A stretch of 24,787 nt of DNA from positions 1 to 24,787 of the forward strand of contig DASPTT010000129.1 of NCBI GenBank assembly GCA_035623275.1, read 5' to 3'. The DNA comes from DASPTT01 sp035623275 (lineage in GTDB: Bacteria > Actinomycetota > Acidimicrobiia > Acidimicrobiales > UBA8190). A program made the translations under genes and the position numbers. Of this stretch, positions 5,968 to 13,742 are shown in pieces. The notes below the pieces were generated by a model. That model was not told the DNA's origin and ran no database searches. It saw nothing but the letters and a program-made list of their open reading frames with translations. The first letter of the stretch is position 1, and each line of letters begins with the position of its first letter.

Positions 5968-7953
5968 GTGGCACCCGGATCCGGGCGCGACAAGCCCTGG
6001 GTGATGCGCACGTACTCGGGCCACACCTCGCCCCGCGCCTCCAACGCCCTGTACCGCTCGAACCTCGCCAAGGGCCAGACCGGCCTTTCGATCGCCTTCG
6101 ACCTGCCCACGCAGACCGGCTACGACCCCGACGCCCCGGAGGCCGCAGGCGAGGTCGGCAAGGTCGGCGTCCCCGTGGTCCACCTCGGGCACATGGCCGA
6201 GCTCATGGAGGGCATCCCCGTTGGGGAGATGAACACCTCCATGACCATCAACGCCACCGCCGCCTGGCTGCTCGGGCTCTACATCGCGCACGCCGAGAAC
6301 ACGGGCGTGGACCCGTCCGTGCTCCAGGGCACGACCCAGAACGACATCGTGAAGGAGTACCTGTCGCGCGGCACCTACATCTTCCCGCCCGGGCCGAGCC
6401 GCCGCCTGATCGTGGACATGATCGCCTACACGGTGCGCCGCGTCCCGAGGTGGAACCCGATCAACGTCTGCAGCTACCACCTTCAGGAGGCCGGGGCCAC
6501 ACCGGTCCAGGAACTGGCCTACGCGTTGGCCACGGCCGTCGGGGTCATCGACGCCGTGCGCGATTCGGGCAAGGTCGACCCCGCCGAGATCCCCGCGGTC
6601 GTGGGGCGCATCTCGTTCTTCGTCAACGCCGGGATCCGCTTCGTGGAGGAGACCTGCAAGATGCGGGCCTTCACCCGGATGTGGGACCGCATCTGCCTGG
6701 AGCGCTACGGCGTGGACGACCCGAAGCTGCGCCGCTTCCGCTACGGCGTCCAGGTCAACTCGCTGGGGCTCACCGAGGCGCAGCCGGAGAACAACGTCCA
6801 GCGCATCGTGCTCGAGACGCTCGGGGTCACGCTGTCGCGCGACGCCCGCGCCCGGGCCATCCAGCTCCCGGCGTGGAACGAGGCGCTGGGACTGCCCCGG
6901 CCCTGGGACCAGCAGTGGTCGCTGCGCATCCAGCAGGTGCTCGCCTTCGAGACCGACCTGCTCGAGTACGGCGACATCTTCGACGGGTCCACGGTGATCG
7001 AGAAGAAGACGGCCGAGCTGGTCGACGCGGCAGGGGCCGAGCTCGACGAGGTGCTCGCCCTCGGAGGGGCCTTCGAGGCGGTCGAGGAGCTCAAGCGCCG
7101 CCTTGTGCGGAGCCAGGCCGAGCGCGTGCGGCGCATCGAGTCCGGCGAGCTCCAGGTGGTCGGCGTCAACTGCTTCACCGAGACGGAGCCGTCGCCCCTG
7201 GCGGGCGACGGGGCCGGCTCGTCGATCCTCAAGGTGGAGCCGGCGGTGGAGGCTCATCTGAAGGAGGACCTGGCCGCCTGGCGCGCCGGGCGCGACGAGG
7301 CGGCCGTGCGCCGGGCGCTCGACGAGCTGCGCCGGGCCGCGGCCTCCGAGGACGAGAACGTCATGCCGCCGACCATCGCCCTGGCCCACGCCGGCGGCAC
7401 GACGGGCGAATGGGCCGGCGCACTGCGCCAGGTGTTCGGGGAGTTCCGCGCGCCCACGGGCGTGGCCGGCACCCCGGGGGGCGCCGGCCCGCGCCTGACC
7501 GAGGTCCTGACCCGTGCCCGGCGGCTGGCCGAGCACGGCGGGGGCCCGCCGCGGCTGCTCGTGGCCAAGCCCGGCCTCGACGGGCACTCCAACGGGGCCG
7601 AGCAGATCGCGGTGGCCGCCCGGGACGCCGGGTTCGAGGTCGTCTATCAGGGGATCCGGCTCTCACCCGCCCAGATCGCGGCCGCCGCGCGCGACGAGGA
7701 CGTCGACGTGGTGGGCATCTCGATCCTGTCCGGAAGCCATCTCGAGCTGGTGCCGGACGTGGTGGAGCGCCTGCGTGCCGAGGGCGTGGACGCCCCCGTG
7801 GTGGTCGGCGGGATCATCCCCCCGGAGGACGCGTCGGTCCTGCGCGAGCGGGGCGTCGCCGCCGTCTACACGCCGAAGGACTTCGAGATCGGCCGGATCA
7901 TGGGCGAGCTCCTGGCGCTGGCCGAGCACCACCGCGAGCACGTCGGCGCCTGA
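5968..7953 (+). CDS. ecm: B12-dependent acyl-CoA mutase, ethylmalonyl-CoA mutase (MeaA) type
   Basis: A single-chain coenzyme-B12 mutase of 661 residues: a substrate TIM-barrel domain (about 8-510) and a C-terminal cobalamin domain with DGHSNG (538-543, His540 the lower cobalt ligand), SILSGSH and VVGGIIPPED. The N-terminus (RDKPWVMRTYSGHTSPRASN, then PTQTGYDPD) reads like the MeaA/ethylmalonyl-CoA mutase clade. Methylmalonyl-CoA mutases have YAGFSTA and RGYDSD in those places. I therefore favour conversion of (2R)-ethylmalonyl-CoA to methylsuccinyl-CoA, which fits the crotonyl-CoA carboxylase/reductase in the same window. A general annotation would be methylmalonyl-CoA mutase. The GTG at 5968 is chosen because GAGGAGG (5953-5959) lies ahead of it at good spacing. 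An in-frame GTG at 5959 is part of that ribosome site. Co-transcribed with hbd and convergent with the carboxylase genes. Confidence 0.9.
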   Translation: MAPGSGRDKPWVMRTYSGHTSPRASNALYRSNLAKGQTGLSIAFDLPTQTGYDPDAPEAAGEVGKVGVPVVHLGHMAELMEGIPVGEMNTSMTINATAAWLLGLYIAHAENTGVDPSVLQGTTQNDIVKEYLSRGTYIFPPGPSRRLIVDMIAYTVRRVPRWNPINVCSYHLQEAGATPVQELAYALATAVGVIDAVRDSGKVDPAEIPAVVGRISFFVNAGIRFVEETCKMRAFTRMWDRICLERYGVDDPKLRRFRYGVQVNSLGLTEAQPENNVQRIVLETLGVTLSRDARARAIQLPAWNEALGLPRPWDQQWSLRIQQVLAFETDLLEYGDIFDGSTVIEKKTAELVDAAGAELDEVLALGGAFEAVEELKRRLVRSQAERVRRIESGELQVVGVNCFTETEPSPLAGDGAGSSILKVEPAVEAHLKEDLAAWRAGRDEAAVRRALDELRRAAASEDENVMPPTIALAHAGGTTGEWAGALRQVFGEFRAPTGVAGTPGGAGPRLTEVLTRARRLAEHGGGPPRLLVAKPGLDGHSNGAEQIAVAARDAGFEVVYQGIRLSPAQIAAAARDEDVDVVGISILSGSHLELVPDVVERLRAEGVDAPVVVGGIIPPEDASVLRERGVAAVYTPKDFEIGRIMGELLALAEHHREHVGA

Positions 7954-7994
7954 GCGAACGCGCCGGCGCCGATGCGGGCGTCGCGTCCGGGGTG

Positions 7995-8216
7995 CTAGCG
8001 GCTGGCCCAGGGCCGGTCGCGACGGGCCGTCGTCGGCTTGGCCCACCAGCGGCCGCTGAAGCGCCACACGGGCCCCTGCCGGCGCGACGTCTCCTCGGGG
8101 ACCGGGCGCGGCCAGGCCTCCTCGACCGCGGCCACGATGGCGGCCAGCACCGCAGGCTCGGGCACGGGGCGAACCGACGCCACGACGGGCGCGCCCGGCC
8201 CACCCGAGCCGGTCAC
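7995..8216 (-). CDS. Acyl-CoA carboxylase epsilon subunit
   Basis: A 73-residue protein whose GTG overlaps the pccB stop codon by 4 bases (GTGA), giving translational coupling. It resembles the small epsilon subunits of actinobacterial acyl-CoA carboxylases in position, size and layout: a Val/Pro-rich start, a helix (about PEPAVLAAIVAAVEEAW) and a C-terminal aromatic/Arg segment with WRFSGRWW. Epsilon subunits join the alpha and beta subunits and raise activity in Streptomyces and Mycobacterium enzymes. Sequence conservation in the family is low, so the call leans on context. No biotin-carrying alpha subunit gene is in the window, so the holoenzyme must use one encoded elsewhere. Confidence 0.75.
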   Translation of the reverse strand: MTGSGGPGAPVVASVRPVPEPAVLAAIVAAVEEAWPRPVPEETSRRQGPVWRFSGRWWAKPTTARRDRPWASR

Positions 8217-9766
8217 AGCGGGACGTTCCCGTGCTTGCGCCGCGGCAGCTCCTCGCGCTTGGAGGCGAGCAGGCGCAGGCTGCGCACCAGCACCCGCCGG
8301 GTGTCGGTGGGGTCGATCACGTCGTCCACGTAGCCGCGCTCCGCCGCGGCGTACGGGTTCGCGTAACGCTCGGTGTACTCCTCCACCAGCTCGGCCCGGC
8401 GCGCCAACGGGTCGGCCGCCTCGGCGAGCTCGCGCCGGTAGACGATCTCGACCGCGCCCTGGGGCCCCATCACCGCCAGCTCCGCCGATGGCCATGCGAA
8501 GGCCAGGTCCGCGCCGATGGACTTCGAGTTCATGACGACGTAGGCGCCGCCGTACGCCTTGCGGGTGATCACCTGGATCCTCGGCACGGTCGACTCGCAA
8601 TAGGCGTAGAGGAGCTTGGCGCCGTGGCGGATGATGCCGCCGTACTCCTGGTCCGTGCCGGGCATGAACCCGGGGACGTCCACAAAGGTGACCAGGGGGA
8701 TGTTGAAGGCGTCGCAGGTGCGGACGAAGCGGGCCGCCTTCTCCGAGGAGTCGATGTCCAGCACGCCGGCGAGCACGGCTGGCTGGTTGCCCACGACCCC
8801 GACGACCCGCCCGTCGATCCGGGCGAACCCGCAGGTGATGCTCATCGCCCAATGCGGGTGGATCTCGAAGTACTCGCCGTCGTCGACGACCGAGGTGATG
8901 ACCTTCTTCATGTCGTAGGGCTGGGTGGGCGACGGCGGGATGAGGTCGACGAGCTCGGGGGTCCCCCGATCCGCGTCGTCGCTCGTGACGACGGGCGGCT
9001 CCTCCAGGTTGTTCGACGGCAGGAACGACAGGAGGTACCGGACGTCGTCGAGGCAGCTGCGCTCGTCGGGAGAGACGAAGGTGGCGACGCCCGATTTGGT
9101 GGCGTGGCTCATGGCACCCCCGAGCTCCTCCAGCGACACGTCCTCACCGGTCACGGTCTTCACCACGTCCGGGCCCGTGATGAACATGTGGCTCGTGCCG
9201 TTGACCATGAAGATGAAATCCGTCATCGCCGGCGAGTACACGGCGCCGCCGGCGCACGGACCCATGATCACGCTGATCTGCGGGATCACGCCTGAGGCCT
9301 GGACGTTCCGGTGGAAGATGCCGCCGTAGGAGTGGAGCGAGACCACGCCTTCCTGGATGCGGGCGCCCGCCCCGTCGTTGAGCCCGATCATGGGGACGCC
9401 GATCGATTCGGCGAGGTCCATGATCTTGTGGATCTTCTCGGCGAACACCTCGCCGAGCGAACCGCCGAACACGGTGAAGTCCTGGCTGAAGACGCAGACC
9501 CGGCGGCCGTCGATGGTACCGAACCCGGTGATCACGCCGTCGGTGTAGGGCCTCGTCTCCTCGAGGCCCATCCCGTGGGCCCGGTGGCGGGCCAGCATGT
9601 CCAGCTCCTGGAACGACCCGTCGTCGAGCAGGTACTCGATCCGCTCCCGGGCGGTCATCTTGCCCTTGGCGTGCTGGCGCTCGACCGCCTTCGCGGACCC
9701 CGCGTGGAGCGCCTCCTCCTTGCGCGACTTCAGATCGCTCAGCCGCTGCGACATTGGGTGGTCCAT
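8213..9766 (-). CDS. pccB: Acyl-CoA (propionyl-CoA) carboxylase beta subunit
   Basis: The carboxyltransferase half of an acyl-CoA carboxylase: it moves CO2 from carboxybiotin to propionyl-CoA (or a related acyl-CoA) to give methylmalonyl-CoA. The 517 residues contain two crotonase-like domains. Oxyanion-hole loops are GAGARIQEG (132-140) and GPCAGGAVYSPA (169-180) in the N-half, and VPGFMPGTDQEYGG and KAYGGAYVVM in the C-half. The residue after GGAY is Val410, where propionyl-specific enzymes such as human PCCB have Asp, so a wider acyl-CoA range is possible. The ATG at 9766 follows a TACTCT box by 7 bases. A later in-frame ATG exists 4 codons on, but the box favours the first. It is followed by the epsilon gene and transcribed divergently from the liv operon. 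Confidence 0.94.
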   Translation of the reverse strand: MDHPMSQRLSDLKSRKEEALHAGSAKAVERQHAKGKMTARERIEYLLDDGSFQELDMLARHRAHGMGLEETRPYTDGVITGFGTIDGRRVCVFSQDFTVFGGSLGEVFAEKIHKIMDLAESIGVPMIGLNDGAGARIQEGVVSLHSYGGIFHRNVQASGVIPQISVIMGPCAGGAVYSPAMTDFIFMVNGTSHMFITGPDVVKTVTGEDVSLEELGGAMSHATKSGVATFVSPDERSCLDDVRYLLSFLPSNNLEEPPVVTSDDADRGTPELVDLIPPSPTQPYDMKKVITSVVDDGEYFEIHPHWAMSITCGFARIDGRVVGVVGNQPAVLAGVLDIDSSEKAARFVRTCDAFNIPLVTFVDVPGFMPGTDQEYGGIIRHGAKLLYAYCESTVPRIQVITRKAYGGAYVVMNSKSIGADLAFAWPSAELAVMGPQGAVEIVYRRELAEAADPLARRAELVEEYTERYANPYAAAERGYVDDVIDPTDTRRVLVRSLRLLASKREELPRRKHGNVPL

Positions 9767-9773
9767 GGGCCCG

Positions 9774-9779
9774 AGAGTA
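9774..9779 (-). promoter_or_regulatory. -10 box of pccB, leaderless type
   Basis: TACTCT on the minus strand with 7 bases to the pccB ATG at 9766. No ribosome binding site lies between and no convincing -35 is visible. Confidence 0.55.
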
Positions 9780-9840
9780 CAAGAGGCCCGCGACCTCCCC
9801 CGATGGCCCGAGCGCCCGACCTCGACGCGTTCCCCGGCCG

Positions 9841-9887
9841 CCAATTGCGCCTCGCGCTAGCTGGCTGCAAACGCGGAGGGCAATTGG
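9841..9887. repeat. Inverted pair of 8-base sites around CAATTG
   Basis: CCAATTGC (9841-9848) and its exact reverse complement GCAATTGG (9880-9887) are separated by 31 bases. Both contain the palindrome CAATTG, which is rare in DNA this GC-rich. It could be a two-site operator for the divergent pccB/liv region. The loop is too long for a good RNA hairpin. Confidence 0.5.
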
Positions 9888-9998
9888 ACCGAAGACAACA
9901 CATGCGGTGGCCCCCGAGCAGGGCCCCGACGGACGACGACCGCCCCGAGGACCCCGGGCCGGACGGCACGCCCGGTGGCCGGCCCGCTACGGCGAGTA

Positions 9999-10028
9999 GA
10001 ACACGTTCTCGTTTTCTGGAACGTGTTC
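9999..10028. promoter_or_regulatory. Tandem AACNNGTT operator dyads upstream of livG
   Basis: AGAACACGTTCT (9998-10009) and GGAACGTGTTCC (10019-10030) are two dyads of the form RGAACNNGTTCY with centres 21 bases apart, two helical turns. As a pair, the 10-base cores GAACACGTTC and GAACGTGTTC are also exact reverse complements. The AACNNGTT core resembles KstR-type TetR-family operators (TNNAACNNGTTNNA), known for lipid-catabolism regulons in actinobacteria. A third partial site, GTTC-TTCTG-GAAC, is at 10052-10064. They probably bind a regulator of the liv operon, perhaps also of pccB. The regulator is not in the window. Confidence 0.6.
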
Positions 10029-10168
10029 CGCAAGTCCGAGCACGTCAGACCGTTCTTCTGGAACAGCCGGAGCAGGGGGCAGCAGCGAGCGACCCACACG
10101 CAGGAGCTCGCTGGTCGGCGGCGCCGGGCGGGCGGAGCCCGTGCTGAGCGGAAGCGGGGAGGACGCGC

Positions 10169-10928
<760 letters not shown>

Positions 10929-10942
<14 letters not shown>

Positions 10943-11687
10943 GACCTCCCTGCCGTCGATGCCGGTGATCGAGTTGCGCGCCGTCCACGCCGCGTACGGG
11001 CGCATCGAAGTCCTCCACGGCGTGGACCTCGCCGTCCCCGCGGGGAGCGTGCTCGCGCTCCTCGGGCCCAACGGCGCGGGCAAGTCCACCGTCCTCAAGG
11101 TGGCCAGCGGCCGGCTCGCCCCGAGCCGGGGGTGCTTCCACGTGCTCGGCCGGCACGCCAACGAGTTCTCGTCGGACCGGCTCGCGCGGGCGGGCATCTG
11201 CACCATCCCCGAGGGCCGTGCCATCTTCCCCAACCTCACCGTGTCGGAGAACCTCCGGATGATGACGTACGCGGGGACGTCGCGGCGCGAGGTCGAGGAC
11301 ATCGCCTTCGCCCGCTTCCCGCGTCTCGCCGAGCGCCGCAAGCAGATCGCCGGGACCATGTCGGGCGGTGAGCAGCAGATGCTGGCCATGGCCCGAGCCC
11401 TGAGCGCGGAGCCCGCCGCCCTCCTCCTCGACGAGATCTCCATGGGGCTCGCGCCGCTCATCGTCGCCGAGCTCTACGACGTCGTGAGCCAGATCGCGGC
11501 CGAAGGCGTCGCCATCCTCCTCACGGAACAGTTCGCGCAGGCCGCGCTCGGCGTCGCCGACCGGGTCGGGGTCATGACCCAGGGACGGATCGTCACGACG
11601 TGCGCCCCCGACGAGCTGCCCGACGACCTCGCCGCCACATACCTCGGAGGCGGCCTCGGAGCCACACCGGAAAGGGTGCACGCATGA
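10929..11687 (+). CDS. livF: Branched-chain-type ABC transporter ATP-binding protein (LivF-like)
   Basis: Second ATPase of the importer, 252 residues. Walker A GPNGAGKS is at 46-53, the signature MSGGEQQ at 144-150 and Walker B LLLDEI at 165-170. Ile stands where LivF normally has Pro, and the H-loop position is Gln (LTEQF), as is usual for LivF. The GTG at 10929 is chosen because GGAGGTG (10918-10924) precedes it by 4 bases. It overlaps the livG end by 14 bases. A second in-frame start (ATG 10959) would give the more common LivF N-terminus but lacks a ribosome site. The stop overlaps the next gene's start (ATGA), so the genes are translationally coupled. Confidence 0.93.
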
Positions 11688-13201
11688 ACCCGCGTCCGCA
11701 CGCGCGCACGTCCCTCGCCCACGCGCCTCGGCTCGCCGCCCGGCGCCCCGTCATGATCCCGCTCGCCGTCGTCGCGGCCGCCATGGGCGGCGGCGGCCTC
11801 GCCCTCATGAGCGCCGGCCCGGCGGCCGCCGACGCCAACGCCGCCGGCCAGCTCGGCGGCTTCCAGGTCAGCGCCAGCGGGGCGGGTATCCGCTTCACCT
11901 ACGAGCAGCCCAACTTCCCCGTCCCCGCCACCCCGACGCTCGAGGGCAACATCGGCTACGCCACGACCAACTACAACTACGGGCCCTCCGGCAGCTCCAC
12001 CGCCAGCACGCTGTGGCCCGGCCAGGTCGCCGCCGGGTTCGGGAGCCAGCTCCCGCTCCTCCTGCAGCCCTACCTGGGGTCGCACACACCCAACCTCAAC
12101 CTCGGCCCGTGGCCGTTGCAGGCAACCACGGCCTTCCCCCAGTCGCCCAGCGCCCCGACGACGGCCAACCAGGACAGCGCGGGCGTGACCATGGAGGCGA
12201 GCTCGACCGCCGACGCCGGCACCGCCACCGCCGATTTCGGGACCAGCACCGGGCCCGACGCCCCGGCCGCGCTGCCCTCCGGCGTCGTCCAGGTGCAGTC
12301 GATCGGCTCCACCGTGCTCGGCCAGGTCCAGAGCACCAGCGCCTCGGGCGTCCAGGCCGTGTCGCAGGCCACCGCCTCGCTGCAGGGCATCCAGGTCGCG
12401 GGGATCATCGACGTCGGCACGCTCACGACCACCGCCACCTGCACGAGCGACGGCAACACGGCCAACGTCACCGGGTCCAGCACGGTGTCGCAGATGACGA
12501 TCGCGGGCCAGGCGGTCACCATCGACAAGGACGGGCTACACGCGGCGAACCAGAACGCCGGGTTGCTGGGATCGCTGTTGCCGTCGGTGGACAAGGTGCT
12601 GGACACCGCCGGAATCACCATCGCCCTGGAGCAGCCGACCGACACGGTCAGCGCGGCGGCCGGGGAACGGGTCCTGCCCGGTCTCGAGATCACCATCGAC
12701 CTGACCAAGTACGACCAGCAGTTCAACCAGCTCGTGGGCATGCTCCCCTCGGCGCTCAAGGCCGCTCTGGTGAAGCTGCCCATCCCGTTCCCCAACGAGC
12801 AGGTCATGACGATCAACCTGGGCTGGGTCGACGTGAAGGCATCGGCGTCCCCGTCGTTCGACGCCGCCGGGCAGTCGACCGACACCTCGGGCTCCGGCGA
12901 CCTCGGCTCGGGAACCACCGCCGGCTCCTTCGGCGACACAGGCGGCGGCGGCGGCTCGAGCTTCACCCCGGGCACCGCGGGGACATCCGGCACGCCGGGC
13001 ACCGGCGGCGGATCGAGCCCGGCGGGCCCGGCGCTGGCCACCGCGCCGGTGGGGCTCTTCAAGGGCCTCGGTGCCGGGCTCATCGCCCTGGGCCTCCTGC
13101 TCGCCGCGGGATTGGCCTTCCTCCTGCTGCGGGCGGACGCCGCGGTGGGATCGATGGCCGCTGCGCCGGCGTGCGCGGGCGAGGAGCAGCCCGACCTATG
13201 A
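11684..13201 (+). CDS. Exported C-terminally anchored protein of unknown function in the liv operon
   Basis: A 505-residue protein I cannot assign to a function. It has a basic start, a hydrophobic stretch (about 24-43) and an AxA-type cleavage site near AAAD (47-50), so a Sec signal peptide is likely. A mature region rich in Ser, Thr, Ala and Gly follows, with short beta-like stretches. Next comes a Gly/Ser/Thr-rich linker (about 405-450), one membrane helix (about 461-482) and a short cytosolic tail. The pattern around TTTATCTSDG...VTGSSTVSQMTI suggests the loosely defined choice-of-anchor P group of actinobacterial surface proteins. That match is from memory and uncertain. The start overlaps livF (ATGA). 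Its place between the ATPases and the binding protein argues for a role at the cell surface in uptake, perhaps substrate capture or wall attachment. Confidence 0.8.
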   Translation: MNPRPHARTSLAHAPRLAARRPVMIPLAVVAAAMGGGGLALMSAGPAAADANAAGQLGGFQVSASGAGIRFTYEQPNFPVPATPTLEGNIGYATTNYNYGPSGSSTASTLWPGQVAAGFGSQLPLLLQPYLGSHTPNLNLGPWPLQATTAFPQSPSAPTTANQDSAGVTMEASSTADAGTATADFGTSTGPDAPAALPSGVVQVQSIGSTVLGQVQSTSASGVQAVSQATASLQGIQVAGIIDVGTLTTTATCTSDGNTANVTGSSTVSQMTIAGQAVTIDKDGLHAANQNAGLLGSLLPSVDKVLDTAGITIALEQPTDTVSAAAGERVLPGLEITIDLTKYDQQFNQLVGMLPSALKAALVKLPIPFPNEQVMTINLGWVDVKASASPSFDAAGQSTDTSGSGDLGSGTTAGSFGDTGGGGGSSFTPGTAGTSGTPGTGGGSSPAGPALATAPVGLFKGLGAGLIALGLLLAAGLAFLLLRADAAVGSMAAAPACAGEEQPDL

Positions 13202-13241
13202 CGCGACAACCGCAGGGAGAACCGATGCAGGGAGGACACAG

Positions 13242-13742
13242 ATGGCAGGCGTGACCGTCACGACGGGAACAGCGCGCCCCGGGTCGGGGACCCGCCGGCC
13301 GATCTCGCAACGGCTGGGCACGCTGGCCGACTCGGTCCACGGGGTCCGGGGACGGCTGCGCTTCGACATCCGCCAGCTGCTGCTGATCGTCGGCGCCTCC
13401 TGCATCGGCCTCGGGTTCCTGGCCATCATCTTCGGCTGGTACGGCGCCGCCCACAGCGCCTACCTGTTCCAGGAGGTCCCCTACCTCATCTCGGGCGGGC
13501 TCTTCGGGGTCGCCCTGGTAGCCGGCGGGGGCTTCCTCTTCTTCGCCGCCTGGATCGTGCGGCTCCTGGAGGAGCAGCGGCGTGCGGCATCCCGGGTGGA
13601 GCGCACGCTGGACCGGGTCGACCGCGTGCTCTCGGCCATCGCCACCGACGCCGCTGCCTCCGCCGCCTTCCCGGCGCCCGTGACCAACGGCGTCGACGTC
13701 GACTCGACCACGGGCGCCCACCCGGGGGGTGGCGCCCAATGA
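13242..13742 (+). CDS. Small membrane protein of unknown function in the liv operon
   Basis: A 166-residue protein with a basic N-terminal region (1-44), two membrane helices (about 45-66 and 82-106) and a cytosolic C-terminal part with a heptad-like charged helix (about 108-135, EEQRRAASRVERTLDRVDRV) and a Gly/Thr tail. No family is recognised. The ATG at 13242 has GGAGGA 5 bases upstream. The stop overlaps the ATG of the binding protein by 4 bases. Its constant operon context and likely coiled coil suggest an accessory or scaffold subunit of the transporter, but this is inference only. Confidence 0.8.
   Translation: MAGVTVTTGTARPGSGTRRPISQRLGTLADSVHGVRGRLRFDIRQLLLIVGASCIGLGFLAIIFGWYGAAHSAYLFQEVPYLISGGLFGVALVAGGGFLFFAAWIVRLLEEQRRAASRVERTLDRVDRVLSAIATDAAASAAFPAPVTNGVDVDSTTGAHPGGGAQ

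Larger units (their letters stand above)
9767..10168. other. 402-base divergent regulatory region, pccB to livG
   Basis: The only stretch longer than 300 bases without a convincing gene. Short open frames occur on both strands, but none has a plausible start with a ribosome site or a protein-like sequence. It holds the pccB -10 box, an inverted pair of CAATTG sites (9841-9887), two AACNNGTT dyads (9999-10028), a further TTCTGGAAC copy (10056-10064) and the livG ribosome site (GGGGAGGA, 10157-10163). The part from 9995 to 10065 is clearly more AT-rich than the surroundings. I could not place a TANNNT -10 box for livG. Confidence 0.7.

Noticed and set aside
5638..7587. A 649-codon open frame on the minus strand across the mutase gene
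   Set aside because: It is a shadow of the mutase, His/Gly/Arg/Asp-rich and without family motifs. Such frames are expected in GC-rich coding DNA.
7954..7994. A terminator between the convergent mutase and epsilon-subunit genes
   Set aside because: The 41 bases contain GC-rich self-complementary pieces (GCGCCGGCGC) but no clear stem with a T-run on either strand.
9780..10160. Short open frames in the pccB-livG gap as small genes
   Set aside because: None has a ribosome site or leaderless box at its start, and their sequences are Arg/Pro-rich shadows without a plausible domain.
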